Assembly: GCA_963727955.1 (NCBI GenBank)
Contig: CAVSII010000008.1
Location: 124,001 to 188,000 of the forward strand
Direction: 5' to 3'
Length of the DNA stretch: 64,000 bases
From: Bog-756 sp963727955
Lineage (GTDB): Bacteria; Actinomycetota; Acidimicrobiia; Acidimicrobiales; RAAP-2
The translations under genes were made by a program, and so were the position numbers. The notes under the pieces were generated by a model. The model worked only from the letters and a program-made list of their open reading frames with translations, had not been told where the DNA came from and made no database searches. Shown here one piece after another: positions 26,080-34,972 of the stretch (the first letter of the stretch is position 1; every line of letters starts with the position of its first letter).

Positions 26080-26535
26080 ATGGCTACGACAGTGCAGGGC
26101 ATCGACAACTTCCACGGACTGGTCGGGCAACACCTCGGCTACAGCGGATGGCACGGCATCGACCAGGCCCAGATCAATCTGTTCGCCGACGCCACCGGTG
26201 ACCACCAGTGGATCCACGTGGACCCGGAACGGGCCAAGGACGGTCCTTTCGGTGCCACCATCGCCCACGGTTACCTGACCCTGTCGTTGGCTCCCGTCCT
26301 GTTGGGGGAAGTCCTGGTGGTACAGGGGGCCTCCTTGGGCGTCAACTACGGATGCAACAAGGTCCGCTTTCCGGCCCCGGTCCCGGTGGACAGCAACCTG
26401 CGTCTGGGGGCCACCGTGGCCTCGGCCGAGGACGTCACCGGCGGCGTGCAGGTGGTCCTCGATCTGAGCTTCGAGACCGAGGGGTCGTCCAAGCCCAGCT
26501 GTGTGGCCGAGGTGGTCTACCGCTACTTCCACTGA
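26080..26535 (+). CDS. MaoC-like (R)-specific enoyl-CoA hydratase
   Basis: Hot-dog-fold hydratase acting on enoyl-CoA or similar thioesters. The 151-residue protein has the hydratase-2 motif in FADATGDHQWIHVDPERA, with the Asp and His of the catalytic pair, then FGATIAHGYLTLSL and NYGCNKVRFPAPV. It is of the single-domain, about 150-residue NodN/MaoC type common in Actinobacteria. It forms its own transcription unit, with 132 bases before the MerR gene. Physiological substrate unknown. Confidence 0.92.
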   Translation: MATTVQGIDNFHGLVGQHLGYSGWHGIDQAQINLFADATGDHQWIHVDPERAKDGPFGATIAHGYLTLSLAPVLLGEVLVVQGASLGVNYGCNKVRFPAPVPVDSNLRLGATVASAEDVTGGVQVVLDLSFETEGSSKPSCVAEVVYRYFH

Positions 26536-26654
26536 GAGCGGCACTGACCGGTTCCTGTCCCCCTGACGCCGACCCCCCCGGGTCGACGCCAGGCTCATCG
26601 GCCGTCTCCCAGCACGTAGCCGCCCGGCGCTCCAACAGTACGAGCGATCACTCC

Positions 26655-26660
26655 TAGAGT
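26655..26660 (+). promoter_or_regulatory. TAGAGT -10 element of merR-menG-menF unit, leaderless
   Basis: Ends seven bases before the MerR-gene ATG at 26668. The start region lacks the long palindromic spacer of classical MerR-regulated promoters. Confidence 0.6.
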
Positions 26661-26667
26661 ATGAGTC

Positions 26668-27528
26668 ATGGAGATGCGCGTCGAGCAGCTGTCGGCTCGT
26701 TCCGACCTGTCGGTGGACACCATCCGCTACTACCAGAGCAAGGGCCTGCTCGATCCGCCTCGCCGCCAAGGCCGGGTGGCCTGGTACGGGGACCAGCACC
26801 TGGCCCGGCTCGAGCGCATTCGCAGCCTTCGTGAGCGCGGCTTCACGCTGGCCACCATCGGACGTCTGGTGTCGGGCGACCTCGACGCGGCCGACGAGGC
26901 CCTCATCGGCGAGCTGGCCCGGGCCGGCGCGGGGGGCGGGCCACCCGGGACCGACGACCATCCGGCCGCCTCGATCCTTCCCGTCGACGACGACATGGTG
27001 ACCATCGACGAGCTGGCCGAGGCCACCGGGGTCCCCCTGGCACTGCTTCGGGCGGTCGAGGCCGACGGACTGCTCATCCCCCAGCGGATCGACGGCCAGG
27101 ATCGCTACAGCAAGGAGGACGTGGCCGCGGCCCGAGCCGGGCTCCTGCTTCTCGAGTGGGGAATTCCCCTGTCGGCCTTGCTCGACCTGGCCCGTCGCCA
27201 TCACCAGGCCACCGAAGCAGTGGCCCACGAGGCGGTGTCCCTCTTTTCGGAGTACGTCCGACGCCCCCTCCGACAGGAGGGCCGGATGTCCGAGGCACCG
27301 GACGGGATGGACGGGACGCCCACCGCCGGAGCCCAGGCCGAGCGGTTGGTGCAGGCCTACGCCGAGCTGCTGCCGGCGGTGACCACGCTGGTCCAGGTCC
27401 ACTTCGCCCGGACCCTGGTGCGGGCCGCCCTCGACCACGTCGAAAAAGTGGGCTCCGATGCCGAACGGCAAGCCGTCATCCAGCAGACGGGCGTGGTCAC
27501 CGACATCGACACCCGTCCGGCGTCATGA
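26668..27528 (+). CDS. MerR-family regulator with two helix-turn-helix domains
   Basis: A 286-residue transcription factor. The first MerR winged-helix (about 1-75) reads LSARSDLSVDTIRYYQSKGLLDPPRR ... WYGDQHLARL. A second MerR-like domain (about 110-180) reads ITIDELAEATGVPLALLR-like and has DRYSKEDVAAARAGL. A linker with acidic residues joins them. The C-terminal helical part (about 180-286) would be the dimer or effector domain; no cysteine-rich metal site is visible. The stop overlaps menG as ATGA, so it is co-translated with menaquinone genes, which it may regulate. Effector unknown. Confidence 0.88.
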   Translation: MEMRVEQLSARSDLSVDTIRYYQSKGLLDPPRRQGRVAWYGDQHLARLERIRSLRERGFTLATIGRLVSGDLDAADEALIGELARAGAGGGPPGTDDHPAASILPVDDDMVTIDELAEATGVPLALLRAVEADGLLIPQRIDGQDRYSKEDVAAARAGLLLLEWGIPLSALLDLARRHHQATEAVAHEAVSLFSEYVRRPLRQEGRMSEAPDGMDGTPTAGAQAERLVQAYAELLPAVTTLVQVHFARTLVRAALDHVEKVGSDAERQAVIQQTGVVTDIDTRPAS

Positions 27529-28241
27529 CCCCGCGTGCCGCGGCCGACGAGACCGCCCTCCCCACCGGTCCCGAAAAGACGGTGATGGTGCGGTCCATGT
27601 TCGACGCCATCGCCCCGCGCTACGACCTGGTCAACCGCATGATGACCTTCGGCCTCGACCTCCGGTGGCGACGACGGGCGGTCCGTGACCTCGGGCTGCC
27701 GGCCCGGTCGCCGGTGCTGGACCTGGCCTGTGGCACCGGGGACTTCCTCCGCATCCTCGATGCCTCCGGGCTGCGTCCGGTGGGCGTGGACCTGTCGTGG
27801 GGGATGTTGGCAGCGGCCCACACATCCCTGCCGCGGGCCCAGGCCGACGGCGCCGCCCTGCCCATGGGCCACGGCACGGTGGATGGCGTCACCTGCGGGT
27901 ACGCCCTGCGCAATTTCACCGATCTGGGGGCCGTCTTCGCCGAACTGGCCCGGGTGGTGCGCCCGGGCGGCCGCCTCAGCCTCCTGGAGGTGGCCGAGCC
28001 CGAGAGCCCGGCGCTGCGGGCCGGCCATCGCATCTGGTTCCGCACGGTGGTACCGGTCATCGGCGGTCTGCTGTCCGACCGCACCGCCTACCGCTACCTG
28101 CCCCGGTCGACCGCCTACCTGCCCCCCCTGCCGGAACTCCGCTCGATGCTGCTGGCCGCCGGGTTTTCAGCCGTCAACCACCGGGCCCTGTGGGGAGGGC
28201 TCAGTCAGGTCATCACCGCCACCAGGACGGGTCGGCCGTGA
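27525..28241 (+). CDS. menG: Demethylmenaquinone methyltransferase (UbiE/MenG)
   Basis: C-methylation of demethylmenaquinone, the final step to menaquinone. The 238-residue SAM methyltransferase has FDAIAPRYDLVNRMMTFGLD, SAM motif I VLDLACGTGDFL, GYALRNFTDL, and RPGGRLSLLEVAEP. The ATG overlaps the MerR stop and its own stop overlaps the isochorismate synthase start (GTGA), so the three are one coupled unit. Since menaquinone genes accompany it, ubiquinone is not implied. Confidence 0.93.
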   Translation: MTPRAAADETALPTGPEKTVMVRSMFDAIAPRYDLVNRMMTFGLDLRWRRRAVRDLGLPARSPVLDLACGTGDFLRILDASGLRPVGVDLSWGMLAAAHTSLPRAQADGAALPMGHGTVDGVTCGYALRNFTDLGAVFAELARVVRPGGRLSLLEVAEPESPALRAGHRIWFRTVVPVIGGLLSDRTAYRYLPRSTAYLPPLPELRSMLLAAGFSAVNHRALWGGLSQVITATRTGRP

Positions 28242-29569
28242 GCCCACCCCCCCTGGGCCGGGTGGCGGTCCGTCTCCCCCTCGACCCGGGGCCGCCCATC
28301 GACCCCTTTGCCCTGGCCGGCCCGGGGGGATTCCTCTTCCACAGCGCCGACCGGGTTCGGGTCGGCGTGGGGACTTCCCTGACCGTGCCCCTGCCCGGCG
28401 GGCTCGACGGCGAGGTGGACATCCGGGGGGTCACCGAAACGCTGGACACCATCGCCTGCACCGACCACTGCCCGGTGACCGCCGGGGCCGTGGCCGCCGT
28501 CGGGTCACTGCCTTTCGACCGTTCGGCTCCCGCCTCGCTGGTCATCCCCGAGGTCATCTACGGCCGCGACGGAGACGCCGAGTGGGTCACCGTCGTCTCC
28601 TCTTCGTCGGCCCGGCTGCCCTCGTCGTCGGTCGGACTGCGATCGTGGTTGCAGGAGGCGTCCTCCGATGCCGCTCCGGCCGTGGGCCAGGTGGCGCGGA
28701 TGGTTCCCCACTCGTCCGACCAGTCGTTCGTGGACATGGTCGAGACGGCTTTGGCCGCCATCCGGGGGGGTGAGTTGGTGAAGGTGGTACTGGCCCGCCA
28801 CGTCGATGCCACCGTCGATCATCCCATCGACGTACCCGGCCTCCTGCGCCGCTGGCACGACCTCGAGCCCAACTGCACCATCTTCTCGGTGCCTACCCCG
28901 AACGGCCGGTTCGTGGGGGCCAGCCCCGAGCTCCTGGTCGAGCGGCAGGGATCCGCCGTTCACAGCCGTCCCCTGGCCGGAACGGCCGAGCGGACGGTGG
29001 GGCCGACGGGCAGCGTGCTTCCCGCCGTCCTGCAAGAGTCGAACAAGGACGGGCACGAGCACCGGCTGGTGGTCGAGGGCATCGCCGGGGCACTCGGACC
29101 GCTGTGCAGCCATCTCGACGTGCCCGATCACCCCGACGTGGTCCGGCTGCACAACCTGGTCCACCTGGGTACGTCGCTCCGGGGCACGTTGGCCGGGCGG
29201 CCCACCGTGCCCGACGCCCTCCAACTGGTGGCCGCCCTGCATCCCACCCCGGCCGTGGGCGGATCACCTACCGCGGCGGCCCGGGCCATGATCCAGCGGC
29301 TCGAACCCGAGCCCCGCGGGCTGTACGCCGGGCCGGTCGGCTATGTGGAGGCGGGAGGGGACGGCAGTTGGGTTCTGGGCATAAGGGCCATGACCGTGCG
29401 GGGGCGGTTGGCCCGGCTCACCGCCGGGGTGGGGATCGTCAGCGGGTCCCACCCCACCGTCGAACTGGCCGAGACCAACGTCAAACTGGCCGCCGTGGTC
29501 GACGCTCTCACCGCCGACGACACCGACCTGGCCCTCTCCTCACCGAACGTCCCCACCGTCACCAGCTGA
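28238..29569 (+). CDS. menF: Isochorismate synthase
   Basis: Converts chorismate to isochorismate, entry to menaquinone (or salicylate-type siderophores). The 443-residue protein belongs to the chorismate-binding family, with the catalytic ELVKVVLARH, GASPELLVERQG, HSRPLAGTAER, the segment LHPTPAVGGSP and the C-terminal TAGVGIVSGS. The K and V pattern in KVVLAR is that of isochorismate, not anthranilate, synthases, and proximity to menG favours the menaquinone role. It starts at a GTG overlapping menG and ends 11 bases into the convergent hydrolase gene. menD, menB, menC and menA are not in the window. Confidence 0.9.
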   Translation: MSPPPLGRVAVRLPLDPGPPIDPFALAGPGGFLFHSADRVRVGVGTSLTVPLPGGLDGEVDIRGVTETLDTIACTDHCPVTAGAVAAVGSLPFDRSAPASLVIPEVIYGRDGDAEWVTVVSSSSARLPSSSVGLRSWLQEASSDAAPAVGQVARMVPHSSDQSFVDMVETALAAIRGGELVKVVLARHVDATVDHPIDVPGLLRRWHDLEPNCTIFSVPTPNGRFVGASPELLVERQGSAVHSRPLAGTAERTVGPTGSVLPAVLQESNKDGHEHRLVVEGIAGALGPLCSHLDVPDHPDVVRLHNLVHLGTSLRGTLAGRPTVPDALQLVAALHPTPAVGGSPTAAARAMIQRLEPEPRGLYAGPVGYVEAGGDGSWVLGIRAMTVRGRLARLTAGVGIVSGSHPTVELAETNVKLAAVVDALTADDTDLALSSPNVPTVTS

Positions 29570-30377
29570 GGTGGGCCGAGGCCCGGATCACCCGGGCCAG
29601 TCCCTCCGGCGCGTCACGGGCCACGAAGTGGCCGGCGCGGGGCAGGAGCGTCAATCCGGCGTTGGGAATGGCCCGGGTCAGGGTCACCGCCGCCTTGGGA
29701 GCAACGACGATGTCCCACTCGCCGGCCACCACCGAGGTGGGTACGGCAACCCTCCCGAGAGCGGTGACCACGGCGGGAAGCTCCTCCAAGAGAGCCTTCT
29801 GCTCGACCATGAACGAACGGGTACTGCGGCCCAGCGGACCCCAGTTCTCCCCCGCCACCCCGTCGCCGGGCAGGATCGAAGCCAGCCGGTCGCGGGTGGT
29901 CGGCGGGGCGTAGCGGACGAAGTGTCGGACCAGGGGTAGGACCCCGCCCATTCCGACCAGGCCGGCGACCGTCAAGGCATAGCCGACGCCAGGGGCGACC
30001 AGCCACCGATCGAGCCCGTTGACACTGTCGGGAGTGCAGGCCCCACCCACGAGGACCAGGTCGCTGACCAGGGATGGATGCCGAACGGCCAGCAGGACGG
30101 CGGCCCCGGCGGCCCAGCTGTGGCCGACCACGGTGGCCGGACCGGACTGGCGTTCGTCCATGAACCCGGCGACCAGGTCGGCGTTACCGGCCAGCCCCTG
30201 GGCTTCGCCCCCGGTTCGTCCGTAGCCGATCCGGTCCGGGGCGAGAACCCGGAATTGGCCCTCCAGGTGGGGAAGGAGCGGATCCCATGACGCCCCTGTA
30301 CCCGGTTGCCCGTGCAGCAGCACCACCGGGTGTCCCGATCCTCGATCAGTTGAGAACAGCGCCACCCGCCCCACCAC
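29559..30377 (-). CDS. Alpha/beta hydrolase
   Basis: A 272-residue serine hydrolase of the haloperoxidase/epoxide-hydrolase-like group. The oxyanion region HGQPGTGASWD, nucleophile elbow GHSWAAG, acid EWDIVV and catalytic histidine AGHFVARDAP are all present. The start is taken at the GTG at 30377, 32 bases inside the end of the histidine-kinase gene; an N-terminal stretch further upstream is only antisense-like coding of that kinase. Last gene of dpm-regulator-kinase-hydrolase. Substrate unknown. Confidence 0.88.
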   Translation of the reverse strand: MVGRVALFSTDRGSGHPVVLLHGQPGTGASWDPLLPHLEGQFRVLAPDRIGYGRTGGEAQGLAGNADLVAGFMDERQSGPATVVGHSWAAGAAVLLAVRHPSLVSDLVLVGGACTPDSVNGLDRWLVAPGVGYALTVAGLVGMGGVLPLVRHFVRYAPPTTRDRLASILPGDGVAGENWGPLGRSTRSFMVEQKALLEELPAVVTALGRVAVPTSVVAGEWDIVVAPKAAVTLTRAIPNAGLTLLPRAGHFVARDAPEGLARVIRASAHLSW

Positions 30378-31983
30378 CCCGGCTGGGTCGGCCCGCCCCC
30401 TGCTCGACGGCGGGTCCTCTTTCGGTAGCAGGGCTACCCACGACGGCTTCGGCCGGCGATGAACCACCGGTTGCCGTTGCGAGTTCCCCTCCGCCACCGG
30501 CCGTGCTTCCGGCCGGACGGGCGGCGACGCCGGCGCGGTAGACGGGGAGGCGGACCTCGAAGGTGGCACCGTGGCCCAGGGCCGTGTCCACGGAGGCCTC
30601 ACCGCCCAGCGACCGAGCCAGGGTGGCCACGATGAACAACCCCAACCCCGAGCCACCGTCCCCGCTGTCGCCGTTGCCCCGGTAGAAGCGGTCGAACACC
30701 CGGCTGGCCTGGGACGGGGTCATCCCCGCCCCTTGGTCACGAACCCGGAGGACGGCACTCTCGCCCCGCACCGACACCCCGACCTGGACAGGTGTTCCAT
30801 CAGGGGTGTGGGACAGGGCGTTACCCACCAGATTGTGGACCATCTGCTCGATGCGGGCGGCGTCGCCGGCCACCGGGACCTCGCCGGTCGCCGTCATCTC
30901 GATGGGTCGGTCGGCGTTGATGATGCGGGCGTCGGCCACCACGTCGGCGGCCACCGCAGCCAGGTCCACCCGACCGACGATGGGCTGGGGGCCCTCCCCT
31001 TGGCGGGCCAGCACGCCGAGGTCCCCGACCAGCGCCCCCATCCGGGCCGCCTCCTTCTCGATACGGGAGAGGGCACGATCGCGTGAGGCCCCGTCCCCGA
31101 GCGCGTCCTTGCGCAAGAGTTCGGCGTAGCCCCGTATGGAGGTCAGGGGTGTGCGCAGCTCGTGGGAGGCGTCGGCCAGAAAGCTCCGCAGACGCTCCTC
31201 CGACAGGGCCCGCTGTGAAAAGGCCGTTTCGATCTGGGACAGCATCCCGTTGAGGGCCCGACCCAAGCGAGCGATCTCACCGTTGCCGTCAGAAGGCTGA
31301 ACCCGGCGCGAGAGGTCGCCGGCGGCGATGACGTCGGCCTGGCGGGCCATCTCCTCCAGCGGTTGCAGACCCCGGCGAATGAGCAGTGTCATGAGGATGA
31401 CCAGGGCCGCCAGTAGCCCGATGGAGAGAGCGAGCTCGATGTTGCGCAGTGAATTGAGGGTGGCGTTGACCATAGTGAGGGTGGTGGCCACCACCAACGT
31501 CTGGCCGGGCAGCGATGTCGCTTCCAGCCGGTAGGCGGGACCATGACCACCGTCCGAGCCGACGTTGACCGCGGTGGAGGACGGCCCGTAGGTACGAGCG
31601 GATCGGATGTCGTGGGCCGCAGCCGCCACGGTGTACTGGGACAGCGGCTGGGGAAGGGTGGGCGGTGGTTCGACCTCTTCGGCCCGGTTCCCGGAGGCTG
31701 AGCCGGAAGGACGGGCCACCACCACCGTCCCGTCGGCATCGATAAGGGCCACGTAGATGTCGGGGCTCACCCTCGAGGCCAGGGCCCCTGAGGTCACGGC
31801 AAAACCGCGATGGTCGGCATGGTGGACGAACCGGCTCACCAGCTGGCTGGCGTTGGCCAGCTGATCGTCGACCCGTCCGTAGAGGTAGGAGTGCAGCGAA
31901 CTCAAGGTGATCACGTCGACGGCGGCCAGACCCACGGTCACCAGCACGATCATGGTGGCCACCAGTCGCCGACGCAGCCTCAC
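30346..31983 (-). CDS. Sensor histidine kinase (two transmembrane segments, HAMP)
   Basis: A 545-residue sensor kinase, TcrY/PrrB-like in arrangement. Membrane segment one about 8-29, a periplasmic-side sensor of about 150 residues, membrane segment two about 183-203, HAMP, phosphorylated His274 in DASHELRTPL, and ATP-binding motifs NLVGNALSH, RDQGAGM, GGSGLGLFI. It starts at a GTG overlapping the regulator stop (GTGA). A polar, low-complexity C-terminal tail of about 50 residues follows the ATPase domain, overlapping the hydrolase gene. Stimulus unknown. Confidence 0.92.
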   Translation of the reverse strand: MRLRRRLVATMIVLVTVGLAAVDVITLSSLHSYLYGRVDDQLANASQLVSRFVHHADHRGFAVTSGALASRVSPDIYVALIDADGTVVVARPSGSASGNRAEEVEPPPTLPQPLSQYTVAAAAHDIRSARTYGPSSTAVNVGSDGGHGPAYRLEATSLPGQTLVVATTLTMVNATLNSLRNIELALSIGLLAALVILMTLLIRRGLQPLEEMARQADVIAAGDLSRRVQPSDGNGEIARLGRALNGMLSQIETAFSQRALSEERLRSFLADASHELRTPLTSIRGYAELLRKDALGDGASRDRALSRIEKEAARMGALVGDLGVLARQGEGPQPIVGRVDLAAVAADVVADARIINADRPIEMTATGEVPVAGDAARIEQMVHNLVGNALSHTPDGTPVQVGVSVRGESAVLRVRDQGAGMTPSQASRVFDRFYRGNGDSGDGGSGLGLFIVATLARSLGGEASVDTALGHGATFEVRLPVYRAGVAARPAGSTAGGGGELATATGGSSPAEAVVGSPATERGPAVEQGAGRPSRGGGAGGAVLN

Positions 31984-32666
31984 GGCCTCGACTCCCTCAA
32001 TGTGTAACCCACCCGACGGACCGTGTGGATGAGGGGAGGATCGTAACGGTCGACCTTCTTGCGCAGGTAGGAGATGTAGATCTCCACGATGTTGGAGTCG
32101 CCGGTGAAGCCGTCCCACACCGCCGCCAGGATCTGGGCCTTGGACAACACCTGACGGCTGTGGACCATCAGGTAGAAGAGGAGGTTGAATTCTGTGGCGG
32201 TGAGCTCGATGGGGTTGCCCTGACGCCAGGCCTCCCGGGTTCCGGGGTCTATCACCAGGTCCCCCACCCGCAGCCGCTCCTCATCGGTCGGCGCCGCCCC
32301 CGAACGGCGGAGGACGGCGCGGATCCGGGCCACCAGCTCGTCGATGCTGAACGGTTTGGTGACGTAGTCGTCACCGTGGACCAGGCCGGTCAGCTTGTCG
32401 TCGGTGGTGTCACGAGCGGTCAGGAACAGGACCGGGGTGTTGATCTCCTCCAGCCGCAGTCGGCGGCAGACTTCGAAGCCCTCGATGTCGGGGAGCATCA
32501 CATCGAGGACGATGAGGTCGAAATGCCCGTGGCGGGCCTTGTCCAGCGACTGGGCCCCGGTGGCGGCGTCGTCGATGCTCCAGCCCTCGAAACGAAGAGC
32601 AGCCGACACCACATCGGTGATGTAGGGCTCGTCGTCGACGACCAGGATGCGTTGGCTTCCGTTCAC
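31980..32666 (-). CDS. OmpR-family response regulator
   Basis: A 228-residue regulator with receiver (acidic pair VVDDE, phospho-acceptor Asp55 in LIVLDVMLPD, Lys104 in VTKPF) and C-terminal winged helix (about 130-226, ending RRVGYTLRESRP). The loop before the strand-5 lysine reads GLVHGDDYV where relatives read GLTLGADDYV-like, one residue shorter. It follows the glycosyltransferase gene after ten bases and overlaps its kinase by four. Closest in layout to TcrX/PrrA-type regulators. Confidence 0.92.
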   Translation of the reverse strand: MNGSQRILVVDDEPYITDVVSAALRFEGWSIDDAATGAQSLDKARHGHFDLIVLDVMLPDIEGFEVCRRLRLEEINTPVLFLTARDTTDDKLTGLVHGDDYVTKPFSIDELVARIRAVLRRSGAAPTDEERLRVGDLVIDPGTREAWRQGNPIELTATEFNLLFYLMVHSRQVLSKAQILAAVWDGFTGDSNIVEIYISYLRKKVDRYDPPLIHTVRRVGYTLRESRP

Positions 32667-32676
32667 CGGGTTGGCC

Positions 32677-33420
32677 TCACGTACCGACGGCTAGTGGCTG
32701 CCTTCGAACGCTCTCCACCAACCGACGGGCACCCCATAAGGTCACCAGGCCCAATGCCTCGGCCACGATGAACATAGACATCTTCGACTCCCCGTCGACC
32801 CGGTCGACGAAGCGGATGGGAACCTCGACCATCGACGCCCCTGCCCGCTTGGCCTCATAGGTCATCTCGATCTGGAACCCGTAGCCGTCGGCCCGTATGC
32901 GGTCGAGGTCGATACGCTCCAGCAACGAGGTCCGGTAGGCCCGGAACCCTGCCGTCGAATCGGCCACGCCCAGGCCCAGCAGGATATCGGCATAGATGTT
33001 CCCACCCCGGGAGAGAAGGCGCCGGTGCCAGGACCAGTCGGGGATCGACCCTCCTTGCACGTAGCGCGACCCGATCACCAGGTCGTGACCGGAGTCGAGC
33101 GGCGCCACCAGACCGGGTAGAGCTTCGGGCTCATGGGACAGATCGGCGTCCATCTCCACACAGGCTTCGAACCCGTTGTCCATGCCCCATCGGAACCCGG
33201 CACGGTAGGCGCTCCCCAGTCCCGACTTGTGGGGACGCCGCATGACCTCGACGTTCCCGAGCTCCTTCCCCAGCAGCTCGGCCAGGTCGGCGGTGCCATC
33301 GGGGCTGCCGTCGTCCACCACCAGTACGGTGGCCGCAGCGAAGGCGCTGCGGATCCTGCGCACCACCCGGTCGAGGTTGTCGGCTTCGTTGTAGGTGGGA
33401 AGGACCACCAGTACGCGCAT
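32677..33420 (-). CDS. Polyprenol-phosphate mannosyltransferase-like GT2 (Dpm1/Ppm1 type)
   Basis: Family-2 glycosyltransferase that would transfer mannose or another sugar from a nucleotide donor to polyprenol phosphate at the membrane. The 247-residue protein has VLPTYNEADNL, VVDDGSPDGT, the metal-binding MDADLSHEPE and GSRYVQGGS, then the Dpm hallmark region RAYR... GYGFQIEM. No C-terminal membrane helices, so it is the soluble catalytic type. The ATG at 33420 follows TAGGCT by six bases. It heads a unit with a two-component system and a hydrolase. Mannosylated lipids (PIMs or lipoglycans) are expected in Actinobacteria. Confidence 0.9.
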   Translation of the reverse strand: MRVLVVLPTYNEADNLDRVVRRIRSAFAAATVLVVDDGSPDGTADLAELLGKELGNVEVMRRPHKSGLGSAYRAGFRWGMDNGFEACVEMDADLSHEPEALPGLVAPLDSGHDLVIGSRYVQGGSIPDWSWHRRLLSRGGNIYADILLGLGVADSTAGFRAYRTSLLERIDLDRIRADGYGFQIEMTYEAKRAGASMVEVPIRFVDRVDGESKMSMFIVAEALGLVTLWGARRLVESVRRQPLAVGT

Positions 33421-33426
33421 CACCAA

Positions 33427-33432
33427 AGCCTA
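33427..33432 (-). promoter_or_regulatory. TAGGCT -10 element of dpm-type operon, leaderless
   Basis: Ends six bases before the ATG at 33420. TAGGCT is the same hexamer used before trpC and the ftsW-like gene. Confidence 0.55.
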
Positions 33433-33479
33433 CGAGACGAGGCGGCGATGGCCGGATCGGCCCGAACAACGGGCATGGC

Positions 33480-33514
33480 GGGCAGGGCGGGCAGGCGCCG
33501 GGCAGGGCGGGCAG
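33480..33514. repeat. Direct repeat GGGCAGGGCGGGCAG, two copies
   Basis: Two 15-base copies (33480-33494 and 33500-33514) separated by five bases, in the roughly 100-base gap between the permease stop and the dpm-type gene. G-rich on the plus strand; no coding use seen. Confidence 0.6.
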
Positions 33515-33521
33515 GGGACGA

Positions 33522-34952
33522 TCACCCATCGGTCCGGACCACGGCCGTCTCCGCTCCAAACCTGGCCGGGACCCCCTCCCCCCCGTCGTGCCCCCTGTCG
33601 GCCGGCAGGTCTCCCGCCGGCATGGAACCGGGACCGGCCGCCGCCGGGTCGTCGGTGGGGTCGGTCGTGGTGGCCTGGGTCTTGTCCCACACCTCCCCCA
33701 CGATGACCTGAACGGCCCCTCCCACCGGTATGGCCACCAAGGCGCCGGCCAGGGCCCCGAGGGCCGAGCCGAAGACACCACCCAGATTGGCCCCGATGAG
33801 CACCGAGAGCAGCACCCACAGGGGGTTCATCCGCACCGAACGGCTCATGACCACCGGGTAGATGAAGTGGTTCTCGATGAGCTGGAACCCGACGAAGACG
33901 ATGAGGGTGACCAGACCGGCGCTCGGTGAATGGAGCACGGCAATGAGCACGCTGGGCACAGCGGCGATGAGCCCGCCCACCAGAGGGATGGCGGCCACCA
34001 GGGCCACCCACAGGCCGATGAGGAGAGCGAAGGGGACGCCCAGGATGAGCAGGGTGACCAGGATGACCACACCGAACATGAGGGAGAGGGCGACAGTGCC
34101 GAGCACGTACCCCGTCACCTGGTGGGACACCCGGTGGGCGATGTCCTCCACCACGCGGCGGCGGTCGGAGCGCATCGAACCGAGCAGGCCGGCCCGGAGG
34201 CGCGGCGCTTCGAGCAGCATGAACAGGGAGAGGAAGGCGATGGTGAAGAGCGACAGGATGGTCCCGAACACGGCACCGGCCAGGTTGGTGCCCTCGCTCA
34301 GAGCCGGCTTGCTCAGGTTTTTGGCCGCCGTCTCCAGCTTGGGTGCGTTCTTCTGGACCCAGGTGAGCAGGTGTAGCCGCTGCAGGGTGTGGGCCAGCCA
34401 GCCGTGACCTTTCTGCAGTTGGCTGACCATGGTGGGCAGGCTCTTGGCCACATGGGTCAGGGAGTTGACCAGTGGGTAGCCGAACAGCCCGAGTAGCCCG
34501 GCGAAGAGGATGGCGGCCCCGGCGAAGACAAGCCCGATGGCCGCGCCGCGGCGGAGGCTGTGGCGCTGGAGGAAGTTGACAGCCGGGTTGAGGACCAGGG
34601 CAATGAAGGCGGCGATGAGGATCCAGAGGATGACCTCCCGCAATCGACCGATCAGTCGGTAGAGCACCCAGGTGGCGATCACCACGCCGTCGACGGCCAG
34701 GATGGTACGGAGGGGAACCCCTTTGGCTGAGGCGGCGGCGAACAGCCTCTCGCGTCGCGGCGCCTCCGGCCCGACCTCGCGGTCGAGGATCTCGACGGAC
34801 GTCTCGCTGATGACGGTGGTGGGGCCCGACGGGGTGACACGGCTCACCGAGGTCGGGGGCGAGGGCTCCTTGCCGACCCCGGTCACCGGGTCGGTTGTCC
34901 GGGACGAGCCGGCCGATTCGCCCTCGTTGTCGCCTGGGGCCAGGTCAGCCAC
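33522..34952 (-). CDS. AI-2E family (PerM-type) membrane permease
   Basis: A 476-residue membrane protein with the AI-2E/PerM topology: about 100 polar N-terminal residues, a helix at VPLRTILAVDGVVIATWVLY, several helices, an extended cytoplasmic region (about 170-250), then a conserved C-terminal block with PLVGGLIAAVPSVLIA and FIYPVVMSRSVRMNPLWVLLS. Homologues export autoinducer-2 or Na+/H+ or are uncharacterised; the substrate here is open. The C-terminal tail is polar. The start at 34952 leaves only 20 bases to the divergent flippase-like gene; a later start within the polar N-terminus is possible. Confidence 0.85.
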   Translation of the reverse strand: MADLAPGDNEGESAGSSRTTDPVTGVGKEPSPPTSVSRVTPSGPTTVISETSVEILDREVGPEAPRRERLFAAASAKGVPLRTILAVDGVVIATWVLYRLIGRLREVILWILIAAFIALVLNPAVNFLQRHSLRRGAAIGLVFAGAAILFAGLLGLFGYPLVNSLTHVAKSLPTMVSQLQKGHGWLAHTLQRLHLLTWVQKNAPKLETAAKNLSKPALSEGTNLAGAVFGTILSLFTIAFLSLFMLLEAPRLRAGLLGSMRSDRRRVVEDIAHRVSHQVTGYVLGTVALSLMFGVVILVTLLILGVPFALLIGLWVALVAAIPLVGGLIAAVPSVLIAVLHSPSAGLVTLIVFVGFQLIENHFIYPVVMSRSVRMNPLWVLLSVLIGANLGGVFGSALGALAGALVAIPVGGAVQVIVGEVWDKTQATTTDPTDDPAAAGPGSMPAGDLPADRGHDGGEGVPARFGAETAVVRTDG

Positions 34953-34972
34953 CCCCTCAGCATGTCAGGTCC

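Noticed and set aside
27156..28241. Menaquinone methyltransferase starting at 27156
   Set aside because: The first 123 codons are an out-of-frame reading of the MerR gene; the ATG at 27525 overlaps the MerR stop and precedes the family sequence.
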